This document shows positions 11,401 to 23,500 of a stretch of 64,000 nucleotides of DNA, one piece after another (the first letter of the stretch is position 1; every line of letters begins with the position of its first letter). The stretch is from Lucifuga dentata (Eukaryota; Chordata; Actinopteri; Ophidiiformes; Bythitidae): assembly GCA_014773175.1 (NCBI GenBank), contig VXCM01000469.1, positions 310,001-374,000 of the forward strand, in the 5' to 3' direction. The position numbers and the translations under genes were made by a program. A model generated the notes under the pieces. That model was not told the DNA's origin. It worked only from the letters and a program-made list of their open reading frames with translations, and searched no databases.

Positions 11401-13950
11401 GACTATATATATACTATAGTAAGTGTACAGTTAAACTTTATTGTGTAATAAGACTATAGTATGAATGAATTAATTAATATATTTTTATTAAGGTGTCATA
11501 CACACTCATGTGCCCAGCCCACATGGGCTTACAAGAACACCATTACACACATTACTATAGTCTTAGTATACACAAGTGTATACTAAGACTATAGTATGTG
11601 TATATATGTATGTAGTATGTGTAGTATGTGACTATAGTAAGTGTTTAATAAGCCTATAGTGAGTGTATAGTAAGTGTGTGATAACAATACAAGTGTACAG
11701 TAAGACTATAGTAAGTGTGTAATAAGACTAACAAGTGCGCAATAAGACTATAGTAAGTACATAGTAAGACTATAGTAATTGTATAGTAAGACTATAGTGT
11801 GTAATAAGTCTATAGTAACTGTGTAATATGACTATAGTAAGTGTACAGTAAAGCTATAGTAAGTGTATAGTAAGACAATAGTAAGTGTATTATAGTAAGT
11901 GTATAGTAAGGCTATAGTAAGTGTATAGTTAGTCTGTAATAAGTCTATAATAAGTGTACAGTAAGACTATAAGTGTGTAATTAGACTACAGTAAGTGCAT
12001 AGTAAAGACTATAGTAAGTATATAGTAAGACTATTGTACATGTGTAATAAGACTATAGTAAGACAATAGTAATTGTGTAATAAGACTATAGTCAGTTTAT
12101 AGTAAGACTACAGACAGTCGATAGTAAGACTGTAATAAGGCTATAGTAAATGTGTAATAAGAATATAGTAAGTGTCTAATAAGACTATAGTGTGTAATAA
12201 GACTATAGTAAGTGTGTAAAAAGACTAGAGTAAATGTATAGTAAGTGTGTAATAAGACTACAATAAGTGTGTAATTAGACTATAGTAAGTGCATAGGAAG
12301 ACTATACTAAGTGTATAGTAAGACTATAGTAAATGTGTAATAAGTCTATAGTAACTGTGTAATAAGACTATAGTAAGTGCATAGTAAGACTATAGTAAGA
12401 CTGTACTAAGTGTATAGTAAGACAATAGTAAGTGTGTAATAAGAGTAGAGTAAATGTGTAATAAGACTATAGTCAGTTTATATTAAGCCTATAGTGAGGC
12501 TATAGTAAATGTGTAATAAGAATATAGTGAGTAATAAGACTATAGTAAGTGTGTAATAAGAATATAATAAGTGTGTAATAGGACTATAGTAAGTGCATAA
12601 TAAAACTATAGTAAGAGTATAGTAAGACTATAGTAAGTGTGTAATGAGACTATAGTAAGTGTGTAATAAAACTATACTAAGTGTACAGTAGGACTATAGA
12701 AACTGTATAGTAAGATTATAGTAAGTGTGTAATGAGACTATAGTGTGTAATAAAACTACAGTAAGTGTACAGTAGGACTATAGTAAGCTTATAGTACGTG
12801 TATAGTAACACTATAGTAAGTGTAAAGACTATATTAAGTGTACAGTAAGACTATAGTAAGTGTGTAATGTAAGTGTGGAGTAAAGCTGTAGTAAGACTAT
12901 AGTAAATGTAAGACTATAGTAACTATAGTAAATGTGTAATAAGACTACTGTAAGTGCATAGTCAAACTATAGTAAGCGTAAAGTAAGACTGTAATAAGTG
13001 TGTAATGAGACTATAGTAAGTGTATAGTAAGATTAGAGTCAGTGTGTAATAAGACTATAGTAAGTGTATAGTAAGACTATAGAAAGTCTATAGTAAGACT
13101 ACATTAAGTGCGAAATAAGACTATAGTAAGTGCATAGTAGTGCTATGGTAAGGTATAGTAAGACTATAGTAAGTGTGTAATAAGACTATAGTAAGTGTAT
13201 AGTAAGTGTGTAATAAGACTATAATAAGTGTACAGTAACACTATAGTGTGTAATAAGATTATAATAAGTGTGTAATAAGACTATAGTAAGTGCATAGTAA
13301 GTGTGTAATAGTAAGTGTATAGTAAGAATATACTAACTGTGTAATAAGATTATACTAAGTGTATAGTAAGAGTAAGACTATAGTAAGTGCATAGTAGGAC
13401 TATAGTAAGGTATAGTAGGACTATAGTAAGTGTATGGTAAGGGTATAGTAACTGTAATAAGACTATAGTAAGTGTGTAATAAGACTATAATATGTGGTTA
13501 ATAAGACTATAGCGAGCGCATAGTAAGACTATAGTAAGTATATAGTAAGACTCTAGTAAGTGTAATAAGATTATAATAAGTGTATAGTAAGACTATAGTA
13601 AGTGTATAATAAGACTATAGTAAGTGTGAAATAAGACTATATTAAGTGCATAGTAGGACTGTAGTAAGGTATAGTAAGACTGTAAGTGTATGATAAGGCT
13701 ATAGTAACTGTGTAATAAGACTATAGTAAGTGTATAGTAAGGCTATAGTAAATGTATAGTAAGGCTATAGTAAGAGTATAGTGAGACAATAGTAAGTGTG
13801 TAATAAGATTAAAGTAAGTGTGTAATAACACTATATTGAATTTATAGTAAGACTATAGTCAGTCTATATTAAGAATGTTCTACGACTATAGTAAGTGTAT
13901 AATAAGACTATAGTAAGTGTATAGTAAGACTAAAGTAAGTGTACAGTAAC
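11400..13950. repeat. 22-bp satellite (ACTATAGTAAGTGTGTAATAAG-type)
   Basis: About 2.5 kb of tandem units close to 22 bp, with the core gactatagtaagtgt and alternating gtaataa / atagtaa spacers. Units vary by substitution and by small deletions, so the array reads as a mosaic of 22-bp and shorter steps. A non-satellite patch (about 11,455-11,553) splits off the first units. Tandem arrays of this size are usually unstable and often collapsed or misassembled in drafts. Confidence 0.9.
11554..11595. repeat. perfect 20-bp palindrome made of satellite units
   Basis: actatagtcttagtatacac (11554-11573) is followed by AA and then by its exact reverse complement (11576-11595). It marks a point where the satellite switches orientation: units to the right run forward and the left arm runs backward. 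Such junctions usually come from a fold-back or template-switch event. Confidence 0.85.
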
Positions 13951-15290
13951 AAGTAAGAGTAGCAGTGAGGTTTCTGTAGCTAACTGACGTTGCTGTAGGA
14001 GATGTAGCCGTGAAGAGATTGTGGACAACATATGTTATTTCTTCATAATGGAGGCAATCTTCAGTCAATCTGTGCTTTAGTTCTTACAGAGCACACCATG
14101 CCACTCAAAAAGGTACTATACCATTATGTTCTGCACAAAGCATATATTTAACCATGACCCAGAACGTGCTTATTAGTTCTGCAAGTATTGTTGCTGCATC
14201 ATGATTTTCTAAACTGGACTATTTTATTTCTATAACATCTTAAAAAAAAATCCCTCAAGCCATATTTGTACTTTGGTAAACTAAGAAATGTTGCCAAGAC
14301 AACACTGCTGCCAGGACTTGAACCTGGTACTTCCATGATCAGAATGGATGTGTTACCATGATACACCACAGGATGTGATGTGATGTGGTGTGAGCTTGCT
14401 GCAACATCCTACAGGCAACATAAGGCTGCTGATGATGCTGGTGATGCTCAGGCTGCTGGTGATGTTAAAGCCTCTAATGCAAGCACACCAAGTCAGCCTG
14501 GAAAGCTGAAATNGCTGCTGGTGATGTTAAAGCCTCTAATGCAAGCACACCAAGTCAGCCTGGAAAGCTGAAATCTAACATTTAGCAACTTAAGAAGAAA
14601 GAATGATACTCTGCAAAACAGCAAGCAAGTTCTGGATGACAGGTTACCAGTTTATAAAAAAAAACACAGTGTGTGTGGCCTATTTTGACAAGTGATTTGC
14701 TCTATAAATGTAGAAATCTGTGAAGAGTTTACCATTGTTAGGGATGCCATTGCAGAGTCTCAAACAAATGAGTCGCAAGGTTGACAATTTTATGCCAATA
14801 AAATTATATTGCAAAATAACTTCATTAGTTACTTAAAACTCTAAAACAAGGAATTTCAATTTATGCACAAACAAAAGTATCAGTCATTTTTATCCACTGG
14901 GTGGGTTTGGCCCACTCAGTTTCACCAGAGCCCCGTTTGTCAGAACATTTCCAGGTGAATCCAGACATTGTTATAGCAACTGTAGCAGCTGGGTAGCAAG
15001 GTAGCTTACCTGCTACAGCTCACCTGGTCTGGCAAACCTGTACTTTGCCTGTTTCCACCTCCCACGGCAAGGACGTGGGGTTGGATTTTGGGAGGCATTA
15101 ATTTGGACTAATTAACATTACTTGCCATCCTGGCTCACAATTCAAATTTTGACCAAAAGATGCCAGTTTCAGATAATTAATTATATATCAATGTCAATGT
15201 TACTGCCAATTTTTCTAAGTCAGTTGTAAAGTAGATGAAGTTTTAATTATTTTTAATAGCTTCCAAGCTGGGCCACTTAAAGCCATTTTT
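13951..15290. other. gene-free stretch with tRNA-like element
   Basis: No exon is supported. It holds the tRNA-like cloverleaf at 14,303-14,375, a short imperfect gatgctggtgatg repeat at 14,430-14,465, and a single-N gap at 14,513 with a 61-bp duplicated flank (14,452-14,512 and 14,514-14,574). Confidence 0.5.
14303..14375 (-). pseudogene. tRNA-like cloverleaf, degraded
   Basis: Read on the minus strand, 73 nt fold as a type-I tRNA. The D stem is GTGT/ACAC with a 9-nt loop containing GG. The anticodon stem is TCCAT/ATGGA, perfect over 5 bp, with a 7-nt loop TCTGATC. The variable loop has 4 nt. The T stem is CCAGG/CCTGG, perfect over 5 bp, with loop TTCAAGT, and the B box is GGTTCAAGTCC. The acceptor stem is poor, about 4 of 7 pairs. 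Position 33 is C instead of the near-universal T, and the anticodon position reads TGA although a serine tRNA would need a long variable arm. This suggests a tRNA pseudogene or the head of a tRNA-derived SINE. Confidence 0.5.
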
Positions 15291-15715
15291 GTCCATTAAA
15301 TGAGAGAAATGTGTCCATAAATTGCGAGAAATTCGTCTGAGAGAAATGAGTCTGTAAATTGGGAGAAAATCATCCATGGGAGAAATGTCAAATGTGACAA
15401 ATTCCTCCATAAAATAGGAGAAATGTCCAGAAATAGTGAAAAATTCATCCAAGAGAAATGTCTCCATAAACTGCGAGAAATTTGTCTGAGAGAAATGCGT
15501 CCATAAATGGGAGAAATTCATCCAGGAGAGAAATATCAAATGTGAGAAACTTGTCCATAAAATGCGAGAAATATGTCCATAAACTGTGAAAAATTCATCC
15601 GAGAGAAATGCGTCCGTAAATTGAGAGAAAATCATCCATGAGAGAAATGCCAAATGCAAGAAATTGAGCCACAAAATGCAAGAAATTGAGCCATAAAATG
15701 CGACAAATTCATCTA
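15290..15715. repeat. tandem repeat, about 20-bp GAGAAATnnGTCCATAAA units
   Basis: More than fifteen variable copies of a unit like gagaaattcatccataaaatgc, interleaved with gagagaaatgtc variants. The repetition keeps one minus-strand frame open for 143 codons, but its product is only a phenylalanine/serine-rich repeat of the unit and is not taken as a gene. Confidence 0.8.
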
Positions 15716-16414
15716 AACATCAAACTTCTCTATAATTATAACCTTATACATTACATGGAATAGTTCACTTACCATTATGGTCTTGCTTGTGTGGCTGCAC
15801 ATCTTGTTGGTAGTTCCCACCACAGGAAGTCCAGGAAACTGGCCTCTGCTGGATCAAGTAACTCAGTCTGAAAGATATTAAAACAGAAATTAATAAGGAT
15901 ATGCGTTGATGGAACAAGGCCATTTTAAACCTGAGTGTATTATAGCTGACTTACCATTATCAATCATCAAGTGATGTTGGCATGTAGGTAGCCGCCATGA
16001 ACAGGATGATGTCATGCAGGTAGCCAACACTAAACAGAGTGACATCATGTAGGTAACCGCCACCCGACAGGAGAACCAGGAGGCTTCAACTGTGTGTACA
16101 TAGTGTGGAGTTGTATTTTGTGCTGCCAGTAACATTAGCTANCCAGGAGGCTTCAACTGTGTGTACATAGTGTGGAGTTGTATTTTGTGCTGCCAGTAAC
16201 ATTAGCTATTAATTTTGGCCACTCCAAGTTTAAGAATAAAATAACCAAATTTAACATTAGCTGCAAGTTTCAATCATTTTAAGACTCACAATACTGCCAC
16301 TATAAGTAACATTAGCTTGTACTTTGGCCATTAAACATCAAGATGAGTTTGATTAAATATTAACTTACCATCATCTCCACTGAGACTAATGCTTCCTTCC
16401 CACAGGTGGTTGTG
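15716..16414. other. spacer between two blocks of the same tandem repeat
   Basis: No exon is supported. It contains a short local repeat of gatgtcatgtaggtagcc(g/a)cca-type words (15,965-16,060) and a single-N gap at 16,142 with a 66-bp duplicated flank. Confidence 0.5.
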
Positions 16415-16610
16415 CAAGAAATTCATCCTTAAAATGCAAGAAATTCTTCCAAATGAAATTTCTCCATCAAATGCAAGAAATTTGTCCATAAAACATGAGA
16501 AATTCATCCATGAGAGATGTCAAATGTGAAAAATTGAGCCATAAAATGAGAAATTGAGCCATGAAATGCAAGAAATTTGTCCACAAAATTAAATTTGTCC
16601 AAATGTAAAC
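16415..16610. repeat. second block of the GAGAAATnnGTCCATAAA tandem repeat
   Basis: About eight copies of aagaaatt(c/t)(a/g)tcc(a/t)taaaatg(c/a)-type units, the same family as 15,290-15,715, in the same orientation. Confidence 0.75.
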
Positions 16611-18480
16611 CTACTCTACTCAACATACACCTGAAGCATAAGAATTAAAAGTTGTCACCATGTTGTGGTGCTGTTCCTCTGATTTGAACTGTAGGGANGA
16701 AGCATAAGAATTAAAAGTTGTCACCATGTTGTGGTGCTGTTCCTCTGATTTGAACTGTAGGGAGGGTGTGTGTAGCAGCAGCAGCAGCACAACACCTATC
16801 TCAAGTAAAACACACAGCATAACATATTGTAGCATCCACGCTAACGCTCAGCAGGAACAAACCATGCTAACACCTGCTAAACATGCAGTACCAACAAGCT
16901 GGCAAACACATTAACATGCATGCCCACACCTGAACAATTTAACAGCCTGAACACACGTCATCATTTCAATTCAGCCATTAGCAACTCAAACTGAATTTTT
17001 ACAATTCATAATTTGCCAGCAGCAACACAACTCATTTGGAATATTAAAACCATGTGCAACTTAGCATGAAGCACAAAAGCACTGTAACATACAAACATCA
17101 ACACAGCAAAAAGGAAAAAAAAAAAAGAAAAAAAAGTGTCTTACCTTAGGTGATGATTTGATGATTTCCACCTGCTGGTCCTGGTTTGTGTGTGTGAGTG
17201 CGTGTCACAGCAGCATTTTAAAATCGCTAAAGAGAAACCAACAAACACATACCAGCAACACAACAAACAATATTAAAATGTTTAATAAATTAAAATGTTT
17301 AACAAATTAAAATGTTTAGCTGTGTTAGCACACAGCTAAACATGCTAACACCCACACAGAAGCAACTAGCCTAAGTACCAACAAGTTTGCTAACATCAGC
17401 ATGCATGTTTACCAAAACTAAACATGACAACTCAAACAAATAACCACTAACTGACTAAAACAACAATTTCAGAGTTCAACAACCACACATAACCAGGACC
17501 AACATACATGTTTAAGCTAAGAGCAGCCAGCAGCAAAGTAGCGTATAGCATGTATCCTACCTATTTCCACAAGCTAGGTGTAAGTAGAGTAAAGGGACAA
17601 CGCCGAGATTCAAGCTCTATGTATACGGTTGGACCCTACCATGACTTATTGATAAGAACTTTTCACAAAACTCACTTCTAAACTATTAATCAACTCTAAT
17701 AAAAGTAAATCTAAGTAAAAGTAAATAAAAGTAATTTATAAATCTCACCAGAGCTGGATAAACTGTAAATGTATACGACCAAGTTTATTGATCTACCTAT
17801 ATGCTTGACCTCTGTTGGTTTAGTCCATACCGCCAGTCAGCAAGGGGCGGGGCCAGGAGTAAACGCATTCAAGTTGGTGTAAAACCGAAATATCACCAAT
17901 AAACTTGCTTTGATGAAGTTAAAGTATGGAAACAACAACGATGTAGAGAGAAATTGAGGATTTAGAGTTCTGGTGTTAAAAGTACAAGTAATTGATGATT
18001 ACATATGATTTATCACGAAAAAGAGTAAAATTACTGTTAATGAAACTCGGTACTTCCTGCATACATTTCATAATAAAAGCCCTCCAAGGAATGGATTCTG
18101 CCATGAAGCAAAACCGTGTAGGTTTTTTATTGTGAAAGGAAAGCAGGACGTTTTGCATTTTTATTGACTATAATTTAACTATGATCTACAATTGCAAGTA
18201 CAGGTGTTGTGAATTATCAGACTAAATTGGTATGCTAAAAAGAGAAACTCAGAGCAAGAAGCCTGAATAAATCATGTCTGTGTTGTTGTACTGATGGAAA
18301 TAATTTTGTGAAAATAGACAAATAGACAAGTGCAGAAATACACACTGAATTTGCATCAACAGCACACAACATTAATGAATGAACAGACAGCTATTAAAAT
18401 TTGTTCAAATACTATCATAAAACGGGGAAAATAGAAGTAAAGGTGTGCTTGTTGCCTAAAAGAGAACTAAACTTTAAATA
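16611..18480. other. gene-free stretch
   Basis: No exon is supported. It holds a single-N gap at 16,698 with a 65-bp duplicated flank, a (GCA)n patch near 16,775, many gctaacac/catgctaac words between 16.8 and 17.5 kb, and a triplicated ttaaaatgtttaa near 17,275-17,320. Confidence 0.5.
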
Positions 18481-20057
18481 TAGCCGCAAGCGGCAATAAG
18501 TGGCACCTACAATGCCACTCCAGCACCTACAATGACTCCACAAATTATTCTGTTTTTGCAGAAGTCGTTATGCAGATACTCACTAAGTTTGGTGACATAG
18601 ATCTAATTATTCATGAGATATTGCAATTTTTGTCAAATAAGCCACATCCACTACAATTTGGCAGCCATTTGTAGTAAAACGGTACAGAATGTCAAAAAAT
18701 GAAGAAGTAAATTTTTTCCAGCTTGGTTTATACATTGTATATACAAAGCTTGTCCACTGAACCAAAATTGTAGGAGGAGTAGTGAAAAAACAATTTTGTA
18801 CAAAAATCAAAATGGTGGATAATCTAGTTGGGGAAGAGGTTGGGACGATACTGTTGGATGTATATAGACCCAAGGAATGCAGGAAAAAAGAATTTTGATC
18901 CTATGATTGACAGTTCAATAGTTATAGGCCAAAATTTAAACATGCTTATTACAGCACCACCTTCAGGCCAATCCATGTAATATTTTTTTCCTGAGTAGTG
19001 GGTGAGATGTCGAACAATCTGTTATATTTTGTTGCGGTAGCTTTTACGGTATTTTAAAAAACAATTCTTAAATCACAATTTACAAAAAAAAAAAAAAAAA
19101 ANAAAAAAAAAAAAAAAAAACAAATCAAAATGGCGGACAACTACGAATTGGAAATAGGCATGGCTTACATAGATAGATGTGTCTTAGCCCAAGGAAAACA
19201 GAGAAAAAAACAATTTTGATTCTACGATCTATGGTTCAGAAGTTAACGATGAAAGTTTACTGTGGGTGTTATAGCGCCCCCATCAGGTCAGTTGATGACT
19301 CATTTTGTTCAGATGTCTGTAGTGAACATGTCCACCAAGTTTGGTTACAGTAGACTAATTCCTTCAGGAGATATATNCAGATGTCTGTAGTGAACATGTC
19401 CACCAAGTTTGGTTACAGTAGACTAATTCCTTCAGGAGATATATCACATTTTGTAGTACATGTCATAAAATAAGCCACGCCTACAAATTTTTCAACCAAT
19501 TACAGCAAAACGATAAAGAATATCAAAAAATCTAAGAAGGTACTTTTTTCCAGCTTGGTCCAGACATGCCACACATGCAAATCTTGGTGATGATTGAACC
19601 AAAACTGTAGGAGGAGTAGCGAAAAAAAACTGTTTTGGAAACAATTCAAAATGGCAGTAAATCTAGTCAAGCGGAAATGGGCGTGGCCTATGTGGTTAGA
19701 TGCATATACATCCAAGGAATCCAAGGAAAAAAGAATTCTGATTCTAGGATTTACNCTATGTGGTTAGATGCATATACATCCAAGGAATCCAAGGAAAAAA
19801 GAATTCTGATTCTAGGATTTACAGTTCAAAAATTATAGACCAATATATATCAAAATTTTGAATTTGTTATTATAGCGCCACCTTCAGGCCAATCGGTTTA
19901 CATTTTGACGCCTGAGTAGTGGTGAAGTTTTTGAAGCTACATGCCAAGTTTCATAGCTGTAGCTTTTACAGTTTCTATTGCCCAGATACTTTTAGAGGAG
20001 AAGTCTGATCCGAGCAATAACAATAGGGTTCCCAGCACTTCATGTTTGGACCCCTAA
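18481..20057 (+). mobile_element. GCCGCAAGCGGC repeat, long copy with internal tandem units
   Basis: It starts tagccgcaagcggcaataag and ends ttcatgtttggacccctaat, whose gtttggacccc is the inverted complement of the ggggtccaaac near the start of the 11.19 kb copy. Inside, the same block recurs: an N-rich first half (gataagccac..., gtccagcttggt..., gaaccaaaa(t/c)tgtaggaggagtag) at about 18,620-18,800 and 19,460-19,640, and a second half (caaaatgg(c/t)gg...ccaaggaa...gttatagcgcc.cc(a/t)tcaggcc) at about 18,800-18,970, 19,125-19,290 and 19,650-19,890. It therefore has three tandem units, the middle one partial. No transposase frame is seen, so it looks non-autonomous. Three N gaps (19,102, 19,377, 19,755) inflate its length. 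Confidence 0.65.
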
Positions 20058-20629
20058 TAAAATGAAATAAAATACATAAAATAAATAAATAGCAACATTT
20101 AAAAAATATGCAGCATCAGAGCTAGATAGGGTAGTAGGCAATTAAAAGGTAATGACAAGAAAATAAACACAATAAAATAAAAAATAACAAAGCTGAAACA
20201 TTTATATGTATGCATACAGTATAAACATACAGTATATACACATACGTATACGTAAGCAAATATACATTCGCACACGTACATAAATAATAAATACTACACA
20301 TACATGTAAGCACACATACACACATACAATACAAATAATGTCAATGTAAAGATAAAAGTAAAGGAATAAAAAGTATGATTTTCCACTGTAATGTGAAGTA
20401 AAAGTACAAAGTAACACATAGATACCTCAAAATTGTACAGGACTTGAATAATTAATGATTTCTCAACTTGCAGAGGACTTAGCAGAGAGAGAAAATAACA
20501 TTTTAGAGTTCCCTGGGGTACAAGGGTTGACTGATAAATTTTGAGCCTAGCATGTAGTTATTTATTTTCAGTATCTCAATCCCTCAAATTCAGCTCGCTT
20601 ATTCCAGTTTGGGGGGGATTCTATCACAG

Positions 20630-20890
20630 TTTCATAAAAAATTAATGTTTTGGCTTGTATGACATCATCATCTGAGACCAAATAGGTTCCAACTAAAGAC
20701 TTTTTTATGTTTGGGAAGAGGTGAAAGTCTGAGGGGCCAGATCAGGTGAAGATGGTTGGTGCTGATGTAGTTCAAACCCAAAATCATGGACAGCAGGCAG
20801 CAGGTACATTATCACTGGATATTATCTGTGTAACTTATCCATTTTGTACAACTTACAGACCCTTGGATACGTCTCAAACTTGTACATTAT
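20630..20890 (-). mobile_element. mariner-like transposase relic
   Basis: Read on the minus strand with frameshifts, this stretch gives pieces of the C-terminal catalytic region of a mariner-type (Tc1/mariner superfamily) transposase: a (H)DN.PA part near 20,810, then SPDLAP, then a shifted-frame ..DFHLFPNIKKSLVG followed by SDDDVIQA. The family normally has HDNAPAH ... PYSPDLAPCDF.LFPKLK. Stops and frameshifts show it is dead. No terminal inverted repeats were found. Confidence 0.5.
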
Positions 20891-21025
20891 AAGTGTTGTG
20901 TGCAAATAAACACAATTGGTGTATGAAATCATTTAAGGAGTTAAATTACTTCCACAAAAGTTACAACTCTTGTCCACTCTAGGCCTGAATTTGGCTCAGG
21001 ACTTATCAGTCAACCCTCATAATTG

Positions 21026-21029
<4 letters not shown>

Positions 21030-21082
<53 letters not shown>
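21030..21082. repeat. (GT)n microsatellite
   Basis: About 26 uninterrupted GT dinucleotides. A second, reversed run of about 16 CA lies at 22,721-22,752. Length is likely polymorphic. Confidence 0.95.
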
Positions 21083-21084
<2 letters not shown>

Positions 21085-23500
21085 CTCAGCCAATGGCCTG
21101 CCAGTCATGGCTGTCATCAGTCTATCAAGGTAATGAACCCTGCTTTACTGCAGCCTGCAACAGCTCTTTAAGGCATACTTCACACCGCTGAAGAAATACA
21201 CTCAGGTATTAGTTGCTCTGCCTGGATGGGCCAGTGGATGATGGGTGGGTGGGGATGTTATTAGGAGCATTCATCTCCAAAGCTCCCCAAGCCATACTAT
21301 ACTGAAACTGACCACAAGACAACCCTATCATCCTCAAAGATTACCTGTCTCCTGCACTGTATATGAATGTTTTATCATAAAAGCTTTTCTTTTTTGCTAA
21401 GTGCCTCCTTGAGTGTTTGCTTTTAACTTTTGATTACTTTATGTCTTGTTGCAAAGAAGAAAAAGGCCTGGCCCATTTGAATATAATGGACTTAACGGGA
21501 AAGGTAATCTCTCATGCTTCATTCAAAGGATGCAATATGCTGGTGTAATCAAACACAGTGGGTGTGAAAAAGTTTGGACAAAGTAATGATTTCAGAGCAG
21601 ATCTTTCATCCTGACAGTGTCAAACTGGGCCAAGCAGGTGGAGAGAGCTGAGGGAGAGGGAGGAGGACACCGTGACAAAAATCATATAAATAAAACAGCA
21701 TGACAAGATTTGTATAGGATCCATATGTTTCCATCTGTCAGGAAATATAGAATGTCATGCATCAAAGTGTAAAAAGATTCATTTACCAGCAGAAAACCAT
21801 CCAATTCAACATCTTTGTATCTGATGTGGTGGATCACATCTCATTTGACTCAAGCTGGTGTTTTTTTTTTTTGTTTTGTTTTGTTTTTTTAATATATTTA
21901 AATGATAGCTGATTTTCTCTTTTATATAGTCTTGAGTCATTTAAAAGAAAAAATATTTTCTCTCTTTTGGTCCAGACGCTGGGGTTTCCAGCCCTCAGCC
22001 CCCCTCCTGTAGGTTTTACCAGACGTCACGTTGTGAGAGGGGAATGGTCGATTGCATAACAGCAGGCGAGACCTGATCGTTCCTGGCCTTCTTGCAAAAT
22101 TCAATCATTCTCTGCATACTCCAATCCCATGACGGCCTATTAAAGAGTAGAGCAGGCTAGGATTTCCCCTCATATGTTTTAAATTGAAATTACGATCACA
22201 AAGTCTGCCATCTGCGTGAATCTAGGAAGGCAAGGAGCCTAGGGAGAAGGAGATAGTTTGGTATCAAAATAGTTGAGGTGAAAGCAAGAGGGAGGAGAAT
22301 GACAGAAAGGACTCTGTTTTTAGTATGCCAGCCATTGTGAGTGTTTTCCACATTCATATTGTCTGATTCTCATGACATTTTGCTTCTGATCATTTCACTC
22401 ATTTCATTTCACCAAAAGATGTCCCATCTTACAATTTCAGATTTTTCAGCAGATGGCTTCCAGTCGACACACTTTAAAACTGGATTGATCCTCATGTTCA
22501 GCTACTAAACCACTAAACAGGTTTACAGCTCTTAAACTCATCATCACTATTAGTCATTAAAACCACAAGCAAAGATAAGGAGAACTGGTGAACTATGAGC
22601 CACCAGGAGATGATGACCCCAGATGTTCACAGAGGAATCACTGGGATCTGAATCAGACTATGACTGGCCAAGACTTCCTCATTCTTATTGTCCCTGTGGA
22701 CTAAAGGTGTGATACATACACACGAACACACACACACACACACACACACACATATGGATAAGACACTCTTTGATTTAACATGAAGAGGAAATGATGCAGA
22801 TGTGACTCTGGTGACCTCGGCAAACACCCCAGAAAGATGCATCACTTGTCCACCTAATCTGAGGTTGAGCAATATCTCTGTGCTTTTGGAAAATTGGGTG
22901 CAGACATTATCCAAGCATGATTAAAGACAGAAGATAAGTTTCTGTTTTTGCTTTTTGTTTCAGCTGTTTTGATTGTAATTTAATTTTGATTTGCACTTTG
23001 ATTGTATAATGAGATCTTAAGCTTCTCTATTTATCCTATTCAAACGATGATCAATAAAATACATTTAGAGTCATTTTAGAATTAAATACTGGGGGGCTTT
23101 GAATTTTAATGCCACTGCAGCTGCAAAGTACATTACTTCAGCTTCAGTTATGGTGATTTCTTTAGCGTACACTGACATCTACTGGTGAAATTAAAGATGT
23201 GCACTTCACTATACAGCAGGTTGCAGTGGTGTGGAATATTTGGATGGAGTTTTGTCTTTTGACATGTCAGGATAATTTTTTTTCCCCCTTCCAAAGTACC
23301 TGTATCTATCATCTGTCTACAAATGGAATCCCTCCAATGTTACCAGTTTTACCAAAAAGAAGACATTTGAGATGGATTTTGGAGATTTGAGCCTCCCACT
23401 AGTGCATTATTAGGACAGACAAGACAAGCTTGTTTGGGCTTTGTGGAGGTATGTCCTCTGAGTGCCATTCTAGTTGCTTAGTTAGCAAAACAATAAAGAA

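Larger units (their letters stand above)
20058..23500. other. gene-free stretch
   Basis: No exon is supported. Contents: an AT-rich/CATA-rich patch (20.06-20.42 kb), a mariner-like relic (20.64-20.89 kb), a (GT)n microsatellite (21,030-21,082), a non-repetitive stretch of balanced composition at about 21,960-22,220 that could be a conserved non-coding element, and a (CA)n run (22,721-22,752). Confidence 0.5.

Noticed and set aside
11400..13950. Regularly spaced 22-bp repeats resembling a CRISPR array
   Set aside because: Repeats are directly adjacent with no unique spacers, the genome is eukaryotic, and units drift gradually as in a satellite.
15243..15674. 143-codon minus-strand open frame
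   Set aside because: It is produced by the tandem repeat: the protein repeats the DNA unit and has no start context, splice sites or family features.
20099..20417. Overlapping minus-strand frames rich in Tyr, Cys and Val, resembling membrane peptides
   Set aside because: They come from the CATACA/TATGTA-rich simple sequence; no splice sites or recognised domain.
20970..21191. Plus-strand open frame with a Val/Cys run
   Set aside because: The run is only the (GT)n microsatellite in translation.
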